Assembly: GCA_037447655.1 (NCBI GenBank)
Contig: JBBHKE010002781.1
Location: forward strand, 126,001-177,204
DNA: 51,204 bases
Direction of reading: 5' to 3'
Source of the DNA: Zygnema cylindricum
Taxonomy: Eukaryota > Streptophyta > Zygnematophyceae > Zygnematales > Zygnemataceae
Below, one piece after another: positions 10,501-21,466 of the stretch. The position numbers and the translations under genes were made by a program. The notes under the pieces are model-generated. The model did not search any database and was not told where the DNA came from. It worked only from the letters and a program-made list of their open reading frames with translations. Position 1 is the first letter of the stretch. The number at the start of each line of letters is the position of its first letter.

Positions 10501-13500
10501 ATTTTCCCAGCGACCTCCCCTTAAGATAGAAAGCTTGTCCTTAGGAGATGAGACTAGGCTCTGCCCCGAAAATGAGGCTCCATTTCCTAAAATCACTTTA
10601 TGGGTATATTCTCGATCGTGCGTGCTGCAGAAAAGATTTCAAGCCACATAAGCATAACTTCCTTATATACAAATATGGTTTGAAAAGGTATGAAAGGTAA
10701 CTGATAAAAACATTCTGACAGATTGCAGCGAGATTTATTTAAAAAAATATATAGAAACTGACGACTATGCACATGGAACATATGTTGATCAACTGCAAAT
10801 TCCAGAAAAAAAATGTGAAATCTACCCCTGTTTCACTTGTTTAATAAACGTGCAAATTGAGATCTTCTGAATTAGAAAGTTAGGGAGAAACATAACCATA
10901 TCAACTCCCACAAAAATTGATTTCTTCTAGCTCTTTTTTAAAACATCGAATGTGGATTTAAACAAGGAACCACAAAAGACATGTTCCTCAGAATGTGGCC
11001 CAACCTCCATTCTCAGAGCTTCTGTACTCCGGTATTCTTTCTCTAATCAAATTTTTGGCTTCACAATATTCCAGTATTCGTTCCTCCAATCAGAATTTTG
11101 GCTTCATCATATTCAGGTATTCGTTCCTCTGATCAATTTTTGGCTTCACCATATTTCGGTTATTCATTCCTCTCATCAGATTTTAGGCTTCATGACATTC
11201 CAGTGTTTGTTTCTCTAATCAGACTTTTTAGAATCATCATATTTCAATATCTCTTCTCTAATCAGATTTTTGGCTTCACCGTATTCCAGTACTCGTTTCT
11301 CTAATAATATTTTTGGCTTTATAGCATTCCAGTATCCGTTTCTCTAATCAGATTTTTAACTCTTCCGGTATTCGTTTCTCTAATCAGATTTTTGGCTGTC
11401 ATATTTCGATACACATTTCTCTGACGAGATTGTTGGTTTCCGTATTCCAGAATGAATTCCTCTGATCAGATTTTTGGCTTCCCGATTCCGGTATTCATTC
11501 CTTTAATCACATTTTTGGATTCACCATATTCCGGAATTTATTTCTCTCTTGTCACAGTTTTAAGGAAATAACTCACCTTGCTGCGACTGAAAGATACCAT
11601 GGAGCGATGTGACTCAGGGTAACCGGCTCCGGTCCTGAATTTCCAGCGGATGCAGATACAAAAACTCCCGCCTTCGCTGTTGGGAGAAAGGACAAGACAA
11701 GTGTTAATAATTTGAATGAAGTCTTCGTGGTTATGGGAAGAGTCAAATTATTTACGCACAATGACATGACAGGCTAGTTCTTTCCTTACCTGCGTAGAGT
11801 ACCCCTAAAGCCCACAGATCGAAGAAATCATCACTGGGACCGATGGAGTAATTGATGACATCAACTCCATCACCTGGGAAAAAATAAAAACACAAACAAG
11901 GGAAAAAAACTCACATAGAAGGGATGTGAAATCTTATAAAAAAGCACTTTCCACTTTGTTTGCCTTCCATCTCTCATACCCAAAATAAAATTAAAAAAGA
12001 AAAAAACTGAAGCAATGGGCCTCAAAAGAACAAAAGGAGTTGGGTAAAAGTGAGACTATAGAATACTCACTAACAGCTTCATCGAGAGCTGCAAGAAGGT
12101 CAACAACAGTTCCATAATCAGAGCCAGGATACTTTTTTCCACTTGTCCAGAGGCCTTTATAAGCTGCGATTCTTGCCCTTGGAGCCATCCCTGTGATTTC
12201 TCCATAATCAACTCCTGGCTCAATTCCCTCCACTTTAATTCCATGGTTCCCACCCGCTGTCGAGGCAGTGTGAGTTCCATGGCCGTTAAAATCGCGAGTA
12301 GAATACAAGTCTTTCGATGTATCTACCGTATCATTACCTGCAAGAAACAGAAGAGAAGGAAAAGGAAGGAAAAGGATAACATGGGAGATAAAACGAGTTT
12401 CACAAGGGAGCTACAATTATTCATTTTTTTTCTTTTTAATTCACAAGTGTGAGTTCCATGGCCGTCGAAATCGGGAGTAAAATACAAGTCTTTCGAAGTA
12501 TCTACTGGATCATGGCCAGCAAGAACAGAAGAGAAGGAAGAGGATAAAATGGAAGCAGAAACGAGTTTCATGAGTGGGCTACAAAAATACTTCTCTTTTT
12601 TTTCTCTCCTTTTTCTTTATTTTAATCACAATCATTGAAGCAAAAATCACCAGATTGAGGCACTTCTCTTTTTTTCTTCTTTCTCTTTAATTAATCACGC
12701 AATCATCAGAGCAAAATCACCAGAAGGCGTACTTACCGGCCAAAAGGCCAGCAACAAAAAACTTTGCTCCAATGAGTTTCTGGTTGCACAAAAATTTATG
12801 GTCAACAAGATTGCAACTCCCCCTCCATGGTTTGAGAAGGTGAATGTCCGGATAGGGCCTCCCCACCTACATCAGTAAATTTGTTAAATTGAAACTTGCA
12901 AAGGACGGGTGAATTACATGGGGATGAAATAACAATGAAACATAGATTCCAAAGAATAAGCGGTATAACCAGAAAAAAAAGCTTAGACGATAGCCTTACA
13001 CCATAAAAAAAAGGAAGAGAGGCATGATGCAGTCAGGGACAATGACCTCAAGTCATACCCTTATATCATAAAAACAAAGAAAGGTGAATGTAGTTCAATT
13101 GTGGAATATGACCTCATGCCATACCCTTATCCATAAAACACATAAAAAAAAAAGCAGTTCAATCCGGGAAATTGGCCAAAGGCCATACCATCATGTCATA
13201 AAAAAAAAGTAAAAACGAACACCAGCCAGTACCTGAGACTTAAAAAGGAGGACCAAACACTCAACCATAAGGGAGACGAAATTCGGGCCCTGAAAGAGAA
13301 ACTAGAAAACAATGCATTTTTTCAGCATTGCAACACATACCATGTCCAATAGTTGAATATCCAAACAATAAAAGTTTAGGCAGAAAATTTGACATGCTTC
13401 TTGTTTGTACAGATCTCTATAATGAGTTTGTGGTCCATTCACACATCTTAGTACAAATCACCACTCTCGGAATAAGAGGAGAAAGGAATAGATAAAAAAG

Positions 13501-16117
13501 CCAAAAAGCCTTTGTGCAAAATGGAGGCGCTGATGAGAGTTATTAGTAAATAGCTCACATGTGAGGAGAATCAGAATTTAAGAAAAATTTCTTAACAGAG
13601 GTCATGGATGCCTTTTACTGACCTTATCGGAAAAACTTGGATGATCAGGAGTTATGCCTGTGTCAATGACTCCAATAATGATTCCCTCACCGGCATTTCT
13701 CCACCCTCCAGCTGCTGCCCACAAACTGGCTGGGATGTTGAGAAAGTCCGGTGTATGTGTTGTCTGTTTGAAACGACGGTGGTTTTTGACAACTTTTCCC
13801 ACCTCCGGGTGATTTTCTAGAGCCTCCACTTCCTCAGGACTTAAAACGGCCGAGAAAGCGTTGAGTGTATGCTTGTAACTGTCAAACAAAGAAACATAAG
13901 TTCCAGCATCAGAACAGTCAACAACAGATTCTCCAAAGGTGGAATGGTGTAGAAAGTAGAAGACATGAGAAGCAGAAAGCTAATTTGCTGAACAACAAGT
14001 ACAGACAGAAACAAATTTTGCAGGAAATTACCAAATGCAATTGAATATTCAAAGGGACATGATCGGACCAGCAATCTCATACATATTACACCACATTGAA
14101 AAATTAAAATAGATGGATCTAAGCCAAAGCATCACTTGACTTGACAGTTATTAGTTCGGCTGGAAGGCTTTCATGGTCCTACACCTATAAAGTTTGCGGG
14201 AGGAATGAATGTTGAGCGATGCGAGCACATTGTCATGTACGGAAACTAAATAATTGGCATATTCTTCCACATGCAGTTCTCCCGTTTTAAGACGCTGCCC
14301 CTTGTCCGGGGCAGTCTTCAGGAAATTTTTGTGACCACCTTCATAAGCAGCCGTTGGTGGTAAATTGTTTAAGACTACAGCATAAGCTGCCAAAAAAAAA
14401 AAATAGAGATCAGGGAATCTGGATAATTTCACATAATGAATGAGCTGTGCAAGCGGTTCACGGACCAAGTCTGTGAATTCAACAAGTTCAAGAAGATTTT
14501 TTTTGTAGCAAAAACCGCCCGATTCAATAGCATAGTGGAGATAAATTATCCCCTGTTTTACGATTCACTGTGGCGCATAAACAATCATCCAAAACAAAGT
14601 GCATCTTGATATCTACTAAGAGTACAATACGGCAAGGAACAAAGAAGAAGACAACGCTACACGCAGGGAGAAGGAGAAGGAAAAAGGATGAGCAAATAAT
14701 GCATTTTGTGTGCTTCATTCATGCATGTTCCTAATGCAAAGAAAGATAAATTTGGTAACTAGTTTGTCAGTTTTCTGAGCTTGACAGTCTTCTACATCCT
14801 CCAAAATTTGCTAAAATAAATACAATCAAAAACAAAAATTAAACCATAAAAGATGCGCACCAAACATCATCATCGCTTTTGGAATAGAGTCAATGAATCA
14901 AAGGGGTCTCAAATGACAGTGAAACCTGTGTGTGTGCCTAATGAAGAATTGGGTATTGCGCGGTGACCTTACAATTTGCCACATTTTCCACTGCCTAAAA
15001 TGTTTAAGGAGGAAAGTGATTAGAATTTGACAGGGATCAACAAAACTGAAGCCAAGAGACATGTACGTATAGTGCCTTCCCAAATTCAAAAAAAAAATAT
15101 GAAAAGTATAAACAAAAAAACATCAAAACTTCCCGGCTTTTGTGAAGTCACTATGTAGTCAGCCATTGACAGTTGCAAGCTACACTGTGAATCACTATTA
15201 GCATGAATGTTTAATTCGCCACTTTAGTCGACTTTTCTTCGTGCACACATGTGCAATTACTTTTAGAGACCGCCAAATCGGAAGGCAATATCCCTTCTTT
15301 TTCATCGCAACCATCAAATTAGTAATCCGGCAAGTTGCACGGAGAACAGATGTTTTAAGTCGCGAAAAAAACATTGACGCTAAAAGCGATTCACGGTATA
15401 CATTGAGCAATGTTGCTACATCAATACCCAATGTTTAATGGTCAAGGTTGAAGGAAGATATGGGTGCAACAATTAATATTTAACATTTGATTGGTTGACA
15501 TTACGACACCAGACATTCGTAACAACCAGTGAATTTAAAAAGATTTAAAAAGTTTTATTGCTTAACAATGGGTAAAAAATCTGACTAAAAAAACAGAGGC
15601 ACGAAAAGAAAAAACTATTTGACTATCTCTTTCTTTCAAGGGCTAAAGAAAGAGAAACAATTGGTTTGTAAAAAATAACCAAGATGAGAACTAGAAACAT
15701 AAACAAGAAAAGCTATAAATTCCTCTTAATTTTACCTCCGGTAGAAAACATACACTCAACTGTGCCACACTACATACATTTTCCGTCACATGGACAACAT
15801 CAAAGAAAAGGAAGGGCTGCGACAAAACTTCTGGATGTCAACATGAAGGATGCCGTGCTAAAATTTTAGGGTTTTCTACAGTTTTCCTGGTTTTTGGAAG
15901 GGATTTTAGGGTTTTCCAGGAATTTGGTTGATTTGCCACGTGGCAGACAGTTGATCGAAGGTGTTGCCAGAAAAAAAAAACGACAAACCATGGAAGCTGC
16001 AGCAGGGTGCCGGTTCGGCTTACCTTCTGTTCCGGGAACATAATTCGCAAATGCTCCTGCAACATGTAACGCAAAGAAGATAGAAACGACAAGCGTGCGA
16101 ATCCCCTCACTCAACAT
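6687..16117 (-). CDS. Secreted subtilisin-like serine protease (S8A subtilase)
   Basis: An endopeptidase of the plant subtilase type, predicted to be secreted and self-processed. Exons on the minus strand: 16117-16024, 14386-14185, 13878-13623, 12866-12737, 12337-12071, 11873-11790, 11676-11577, 10624-10486, 8753-8655, 8334 to about 8203, and 7551-6687. The first nine join in phase with GT/AG borders. Exon 1 encodes a signal peptide ([19 protein letters not shown]...). Exons 2-3 hold an I9 prodomain. The catalytic Asp is in [15 protein letters not shown] (exon 3), His in [11 protein letters not shown] (exon 5), the oxyanion Asn in [10 protein letters not shown] (exon 7) and Ser in [11 protein letters not shown] (last exon). 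Exons 8-10 form the PA insert ([21 protein letters not shown]). The last exon ends with an Fn3-like domain. Length is about 790 aa, normal for the family. The exon 10 to 11 junction is unresolved: no donor gives a phase matching the acceptor at 7552, and a microsatellite lies there. Confidence 0.9.
8055..8197. repeat. GGGA/GAGA microsatellite with poly-G at a protease exon border
   Basis: On the plus strand the tract reads GGGAGA repeats and ends in a G run at about 8178-8193. On the coding strand it is a long pyrimidine tract just after the HIN-V-V end of exon 10, and it ends in an AG. It may serve as the intron polypyrimidine tract or may have overwritten the original donor. Poly-G of this length is also prone to assembly error. 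Confidence 0.85.
8783..8951. mobile_element. MITE in protease intron 8
   Basis: The ends are inverted: CATCGTTATTAGAGTTAGTG on the left, and a right end with reverse complement CCATCGCTATAAGAGTTAA. It is the same subtype as the copy at 362-555, including a GCCACGTGGCTCATTATAGG block. It lies about 30 bp upstream of exon 9 (coding sense), within the 8754-10485 intron. Confidence 0.7.
8959..9120. mobile_element. Partial MITE, tandem to the previous one
   Basis: It starts CACTGCCCATCGTTATTAG. Its interior (TATTTAAGGGAGTGGACTA, AATCTGCCACGTT) is shared with the copy at 4851-5047. The right inverted end is degraded. Confidence 0.6.
9895..10155. repeat. Tandem duplication, unit about 130 bp, with poly-G
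   Basis: Two copies lie in protease intron 8. Each has a G-rich run, then a GAAACCAGAAGG or GAAGCCAGAAGG block, TGTTTCG, TATCC-TATTA and AGATTC...TAAGCAGTC. There is no coding signal. Confidence 0.6.
10280..10430. repeat. Imperfect inverted repeat around ATTACTGGCGTTA
   Basis: The left side has GGAATTACTGG and CAATTACTGGCGTTACTG. The right side has GGCCATTAACGCCAGTAAT. Together they can form a long hairpin within protease intron 8. It could be a small foldback element. Confidence 0.5.
11035..11555. repeat. Minisatellite, unit about 42 bp, about 12 copies
   Basis: Degenerate copies of TTCCTCTAATCAGATTTTTG followed by GCTTCACCATATTCCAGTAT run head to tail. They lie in the 10625-11576 protease intron. 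Some units are shortened (for example near 11341-11375). Confidence 0.85.
12268..12605. repeat. Tandem duplication of the protease exon carrying catalytic His
   Basis: Two copies, 12268-12430 and 12447-12605, are offset by about 179 bp. Each contains, on the minus strand, about 70 bp of upstream intron plus the first about 70 bp of exon 5. The copy at 12268-12430 is joined to the rest of exon 5. The other reads DFDGHGTHT, then meets the breakpoint and continues as CELKR. In the decoy the acceptor AG is TG (position 12518), so it should not be spliced as in the working copy. Confidence 0.85.
12980..13215. repeat. Degenerate tandem repeat, unit about 65-70 bp
   Basis: Three to four copies of a motif around ATGACCTCAAGTCATACCC and CTTATATCATAAAAA lie in the intron between protease exons 3 and 4. 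Confidence 0.55.
15183..15405. mobile_element. MITE in protease intron 1
   Basis: The left end is TACACTGTGAATCACTATTAG (20 shared bases after the first) and the right end CTAAAAGCGATTCACGGTA, inverted to each other. The subterminal regions CGCCACTTTAGTCGAC and TTTTAAGTCGCGAAAA are also inverted. It is non-coding. Confidence 0.75.
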
Positions 16118-16208
16118 TTTTTTTTTTTATGCTCACAATGGTTGGCAACAAGCCAACAATTGAATTCTCGGCTTCTCGCCCTCGCCCTCACTCCCCCTCG
16201 TTTCGAAA

Positions 16209-16434
16209 CTGCACCGCGTATCGCTATTAGTGTTAATGTTTTTTTCGCGCCGATAAAAACATTTTTTCTCTGTACACACTTGTAGGATTGGGAATATGAC
16301 GGTTGCGATTGAAAGGTAAGATTCTCAGCTTCCAATTGGCGGTCTCAGATTGAGAAAGGGACAAGTGTGTACGGATAAAAAATGTTTTAAGTGGCGAAAA
16401 AAATATTAACACTAATAACGATACACGGTGTACA
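16209..16434. mobile_element. MITE just upstream of the protease start
   Basis: The ends GCACCGCGTATCGCTATTAG and CTAATAACGATACACGGTG are inverted. It lies about 90 bp before the protease ATG (16117, minus strand), so it probably supplies part of the promoter or 5' UTR. It meets the next MITE head to tail, with only CAG between them. Confidence 0.8.
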
Positions 16435-16436
16435 GT

Positions 16437-16690
16437 ACACCGTGAATCGCTATTAGCGTCTACGTTTTTTACGCCGCGCAACATACCGTAGTTTCTCCCT
16501 GCAGACATTCCTAAAATCAGTTTGGACACCGCGATCAGAAGGCAAGATCCTTGTCTTTCCATCGCAACTGTCGGTTTAATATCTAATAAGTGTGCACGGA
16601 GACGGATGAGTAGAATACTGTACTTTACACTTAACATATTCTTTGCGATTAGTAAAAAATGAAAAATCATATAACAGAGTGCACGGAGAT
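16437..16690. mobile_element. MITE, right end degraded
   Basis: It begins TACACCGTGAATCGCTATTAG (a 20-base core after the first base). It contains AAGGCAAGATCC and CCATCGCAAC blocks like the copy at 15183-15405. The expected inverted right end is not clear. Confidence 0.55.
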
Positions 16691-16699
16691 AGAAATACT

Positions 16700-17145
16700 C
16701 ACACAACGTAGTGCAAAAATGCTGTGATGATTAGCGCGACTACGCCGCCCGTCGTTGTTAGGGCTAACAAGTAACAACACTTTCTTTCACGACCTTTCTC
16801 GTCAAAAATAGCAAAACGGTCTAAGTTCGTTAGTTTTCTCGCCCGTGGGGTGTGCAGGTCTCCTACACGAGGCGAAATGCGCCGAGACCTGCACACTTTG
16901 CAAAATACCGCCCGGGTACCGCGGATTTTTAGGGTCATAGGGTTGTTGGTTGTTTTTTTTTTATATAAAAAAAACACGAACGAGAAAAAAACCCTAAACA
17001 TATTTATCCTTGCGACGCGCCGCGCGGCGCGAGGCGTCGTAATGCGAAATTGGAGTGAAAGGAGTGCAGGGCGACGTGGACCCCCTCACACGTGACCTTC
17101 ACACCTAAAAACGCTCGATTCAGTGTAGTTCCATGCAACCGTAAC
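16700..17145. other. Repeat-derived DNA with a GC palindrome
   Basis: No gene was recognised. A perfect GCGCCGCGCGGCGC palindrome lies at about 17018-17031. The segment from about 17118 (CAGTGTAGTTCCATG) is a copy of the repeat at 27668-27752. Confidence 0.4.
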
Positions 17146-17148
17146 TTA

Positions 17149-17874
17149 GGGTGAAGTTCCATCATACGTTTCTGTAATTGTACGGCAAACTCTACAGACC
17201 GGGTCGATTGAGTCGATGTTCCATCACGTAGAGTCTGTGAGATACGTGTTCTAAATTGACTGGCGCCACGCAAGCTACGATCCGATATTGAATATCTTTC
17301 AAATTTTTAGCACCGACAAACTTAGCTTCAAATCTTGACTTACGTACCATGTACCTGCGTACAAAGTAACCATACGACAAAACTTTTATGCTTTTTGCAG
17401 ACGCCAGTCTGTACGCCAGCTCATTTTTTAGGGTTTCAATTATCGAAAATAACGAAAGTCCTTTGAGAGAAATAGTGTGACAAACAAAAGTTACCGAAAA
17501 TAGCGTGACGAGGGAATGTTACGAAATTTCGTTTTTATTTTCGGTTGTATTTTGGAAACCGCGTGTCATGTGCAAATCTTAAGATTTTTCGTTGGTTTTC
17601 CATCATGACACGTAGTTTAATCGTCCAGCGTGTCACTATTTTTTTTTTCTGTATCTGCCACGAGGTGGGTTGACAGTTACAGAAAAAAATGATGCGAACT
17701 CCTCGTAGATGAACATCCGACGGCCAGTATTACGTCCAAGACCTTCGGAGAGTATCGGCAAGATTCTCTGTAATGTTGTTTTTCGTATAAAAACAAAATA
17801 GGCGGTACGATTTGGTACGGGGGGTCGCGGATTTCTGTAAACTACGCCACTTTTCGCCTGATGGAACGTCACCC
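17149..17874. mobile_element. PIF/Harbinger-like non-autonomous element, 726 bp
   Basis: The ends are GGGTGAAGTTCCATCA and TGATGGAACGTCACCC, inverted with one mismatch. They are flanked by TTA at 17146-17148 and 17875-17877. The 3-bp TTA target duplication and GGG start are typical of PIF/Harbinger (Tourist) elements. The related repeat at 27668-27752 lacks the insert and has a single TTA at 27695-27697, which fixes the boundaries. No transposase was seen. A 62-codon frame at 17380-17192 (minus) is shared with the inverted copy at 19412-20078. Confidence 0.85.
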
Positions 17875-18780
17875 TTAGTCTTGCTACTTTGTTTTTTAAA
17901 AGATTCTCCGTAGTAATTTTCAGAGTGTCGGGTGTCGCAATAGGGTCATGGGGTCTGTTTTGTGTTTTGCTTTGCCCTTTTTCTAAAAGGGAAAAGCATT
18001 GTAGTCGCCTTCGTCTTTGGTGACAACGAAAAATTATCGTTGGTTTTTTTTGTGTAAGATCGTGAGCCGTTGAGTGATTTGAGTTTTGATTGGCTTTGTC
18101 ATGTTCCATTTTTATGTAATGAAAAGAGACACGTGGTACAATCCTATTTTTTGTATTTCGCGTGGTTGTAGTGGTATGATAAAAGGCCAAACAAAATCGA
18201 CGTCACGCCAAAATGTCGTGATATCAATAACGGTTAAGGGTACGTCCCCATGTATTAAAGTACATACTTTTCTCTGTCTTTTTGCCCTAAAATTTAGGGA
18301 ACTTGAAAAAAACTTTAGCCGTACGAGAAAATCATTTTTACCAAAGTAAAGTGAACGTCAATTCATACTTTGGATGTACGGCGTGTTTGTCGTTATGTGA
18401 ACGCATTTTGGCGTTTTCCCCTTTTCGACCCCCGGGCAAGAGAATACAGCCCAAAAAAAAACTTCATCCAAAATCACCTCGAGGGGGTGATTTTAGTTCA
18501 AGTACCGCCAAAACAGCGAATGAAAAGCGAACCTCGCACGCGCCACACGATTTGTAAAAAAATTGGACGAGGGAGAGTCCTCGCTGTTTTTCTCCGTACC
18601 CGTCACGCGCTATGTACGGAAAAAAATTTGCAGGGGTCTCAGACTTCCACTTGCATTCATGGGTCCTTTACATATTTTTTCGCCGTCGTCGCCTCTCCTC
18701 TCTCCCTCTCACACTATCGCTTGTATCTCACACTTTTTAGAATGAGACAAGACAATATTGGTAATAAATGAAAGATCTTA
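17875..18780. other. Repeat-derived DNA, block shared with 20150-20420
   Basis: 17965-18230 is a direct-orientation copy of 20150-20420; shared blocks include AAGATCGTGAGCCGTTGAGT and CGACGTCACGCCAAAATGTC. An inverted AAATCACCTC/GAGGGGGTGATTT hairpin lies near 18470-18495. The 18620-18740 stretch resembles 42990-43110 (shared GGGGTCTC and CATGGGT blocks). There is no supported coding region. Confidence 0.5.
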
Positions 18781-19194
18781 AAAAAAAATAAAAAATGTAG
18801 GTTTTTATTTAATGGCAAATCGAGTGAGAAAAGTAGAAAAAGCGAAATCGGGAAACCATGGCGGAAAGTTATTGAATCCGTGACGTCGACGTTGTCACAA
18901 GTGAGCGTGACGTCACAATGTCACCAAACCCTAAACATTTGCAATTTTACAAAAATCTAAACGTCTACAACTGTCGCTGTTTATGTTGGCGTCACTAATC
19001 GTCGGAAGTTTTGTAGTCGACTTCAATCGTCACAAGTTGTAATTACGTCTACAACCGTCACATATCAAAGTTCCGATTTCATTTTCGCACATAGGGACGC
19101 TCTTCAAAGTAGTACGACGAATCTTCACTATAGTCCAGAATACTTTATCAGTACCGATTACATGGGGACGTACCCTAAGTAACGTACAGTATCG

Positions 19195-20765
19195 AACTTT
19201 TGATTTTTGCGCGTGCGATCCCGTCACATCACGCCACGTTGTCGTGTTCTCAATATCCGTACACTACTGTTATTTCAGTGTTGGCGTGACGTATGATGTG
19301 TCGTTTAATCTATACCGGTACAGAAACGTACAGTATCGCACTTTTAATTTTGGCGCGTGCGATCTCGTCGCATCACCCACGTTGTCGTGTTCTTAAATCC
19401 GCGACCCTGTGTATCAAATCGTACCGCCTATTTTGATTTTATATGAAAAACAAAATTACAGAGAATCTTGCCGATACTCTCCAAAGGTCTTAGAGGTAAT
19501 AGTGGTCGTCAGATGTTCATCTATGAGGAGTTCACTTCATTTTTTTTTGTAACTGTCAACCCACCTCCTCGAGATGGGTTGGCAGATACAGAAAAAAAAA
19601 ATCGTGACAGGTTGGACAATTAAGCTATGTGTCATGATAGAAAACCAACGAAAAAATAATAAGATTTGCACATGACACGCGGTTTCCAAAATACAACGGA
19701 AAATAAAAACGAAATTTCGTAACATTCCCTCGTCACGCTATTTTCGGTAACTTTTGTTCTTCACACTATTTCTCTCAAATGACTTTCGTTATGTTCGAAC
19801 ACCCGAAGCCCTAAAAAATGAGCTGGCGCACAGACTGGCGTATGCAAAAATTATAAAAGTTTTGTCGTTTGATTACTTTGTACGCAGGTCAAGATTTGAA
19901 GTTAAGTTTGTCGGTGCTAAAAATCCGAAAGATATTCAATATCGGATCGTAGCTTTTGTGGCGCTAGTCAATTTAGAACACATGGCTTACAGACTCTACG
20001 TGATGGAACATCGACACAATCGACCCGGTTTGTAGAGTTTGCCGTACAATTATAGAAACGTATCATGGAACTTCACCCTTAGATGTACAATTTAGCGTTA
20101 ATGTATGTTGGCGCTAAACCTTTGAACCCAAAATAGAATGATAAAATTTATTTTTGCTTTGTCGTTTTTCTAAAAAGGCAAAGCATTGTAGTCGCATTCG
20201 TCTCTGATGATAACGATAATTGACCGTCGATTGTGTTTTGTGTAAGATCGTGAGCCGTTGAGTGATTTGAGTTTTGATTGGCTTTGTCATGATTCATTTT
20301 GATGTAACGAAAAGAGACACCTGGTAGAATCTTATTTGTTGTATTTCGCGTGGTTGTAGTGGTATAATAAAAGGCCAAACAAAATCGACGTCACGCCAAA
20401 ATGTCGTGATATCAATACAGGTTGAGTAACGTACAGTATCCTACTTTGGAATTTTGCGCGTGCGATCCGGGACATCACGCCACGTTGTCGTTTTCTCAAT
20501 TTCAGTACACGCCAAAATGTCGTGTTATCAATACCGGTTAAGTAACGTACAGTATCGTACTTTTATTTTTTGCGCGTGCGATCCCGTCACATCACGCCAC
20601 GTTTTCGTGTTCTCAATATTTGTACACTATTGTTATTTCAGTGTTGGCGTGGACGTACGATGTGTCGTTTAACCTATACAGGTACAAAAACGTACAGCAT
20701 CGAACTTTTAATTTTGGCGCGTGCGATCTCGTCACATCACGCCACGTTTTCGTGTTTTTAATATC
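19195..20765. repeat. Dispersed repeat with GCGCGTGCGATC-type core, about five copies
   Basis: Units carrying CGTACAGTATCG, then GCGCGTGCGATC, then ATCACGCCACGTTGTCGT occur near 19190-19260, 19330-19395, 20425-20490, 20545-20610 and 20690-20760. The array is interrupted by the inverted Harbinger-like copy. Confidence 0.65.
19412..20078. mobile_element. Inverted, truncated copy of the Harbinger-like element
   Basis: This matches the reverse complement of about 17149-17840. Its outer end TCATGGAACTTCACCC (ending 20078) is followed by TTA. The other end lacks the GGGTGA terminus and is truncated near 19412. A 93-codon frame (19754-20035, plus) corresponds to the minus frame of the other copy and shares the KFVGAKN and KDIQYRIVA segments. 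Confidence 0.75.
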
Positions 20766-20773
20766 CGAACACT

Positions 20774-21466
20774 ACACTGCGAATCGTAATTAGAATAGAT
20801 AACACTAATTCGGTCGCCCTAATTTTCGACTCTATCACGTAAAATAGAGTAAATGATTTGAATTTTTTCATTATCCTATTTAAGGTAAGGTTTAATTAGC
20901 GTAAAAAATTATAATATAGGTTCGTTTTAAATAGTGTGGAGTACGGACAACGTTTGATTGTGTAAATTTTTATTTTTATAAGTAAAAGGGTACAAATAAT
21001 AATTTAATACAATCGCGCTCGCATGTGAATTTGCACTAAACAAAAAAAATAAATCGCATCGAAAAAAACCCGTTCGCATAGCTCTGTCTGTCGACAACAT
21101 TATCATCCGTGTGAACATTTACATGAATTTACATTTGAAAAGTTTATAGTTAAACGACAACAATATGAGTTGAGACAAATAGTATATATATATGAGACAA
21201 ATAGTACTAACGTCATAATGACGTCAAAATATACGGACTAACAGTTTTTGTATGTCTACATAATTTAGTGTCCATAACTACAGCACGGATAATTATTGCT
21301 GACATAACCTAATATAGAGTACTTGAATAAATTAGAGTAAACTTCCTCTGTCAAAAGGTTATATCACATTAGTTAGCGTTTATAACTCTAAACATTTTTT
21401 TTTTGTTTTTTTACTCTAATTTTTTCTTTACTTTAATTACAATTCGCGGTGTACCGTAATTTTTGT
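20774..21466. mobile_element. MITE, about 690 bp
   Basis: The left end is TACACTGCGAATCGTAATTAG and the right end contains TTACAATTCGCGGTGTA, inverted to each other (a 20-base core). The left half is closely related to the start of 25859-26361 (TTTTTCATTATCCTATTTAA, TTTAATTAGCG). Confidence 0.7.

Noticed and set aside
11035-11555. Possible CRISPR-like array
   Set aside because: The units are contiguous and degenerate, without unique spacers, in a eukaryotic intron: a minisatellite.
17636-18190. 184-codon minus-strand frame
   Set aside because: It runs across the Harbinger-like element boundary and its flank, has no recognisable domain, and is not kept in the related copy.
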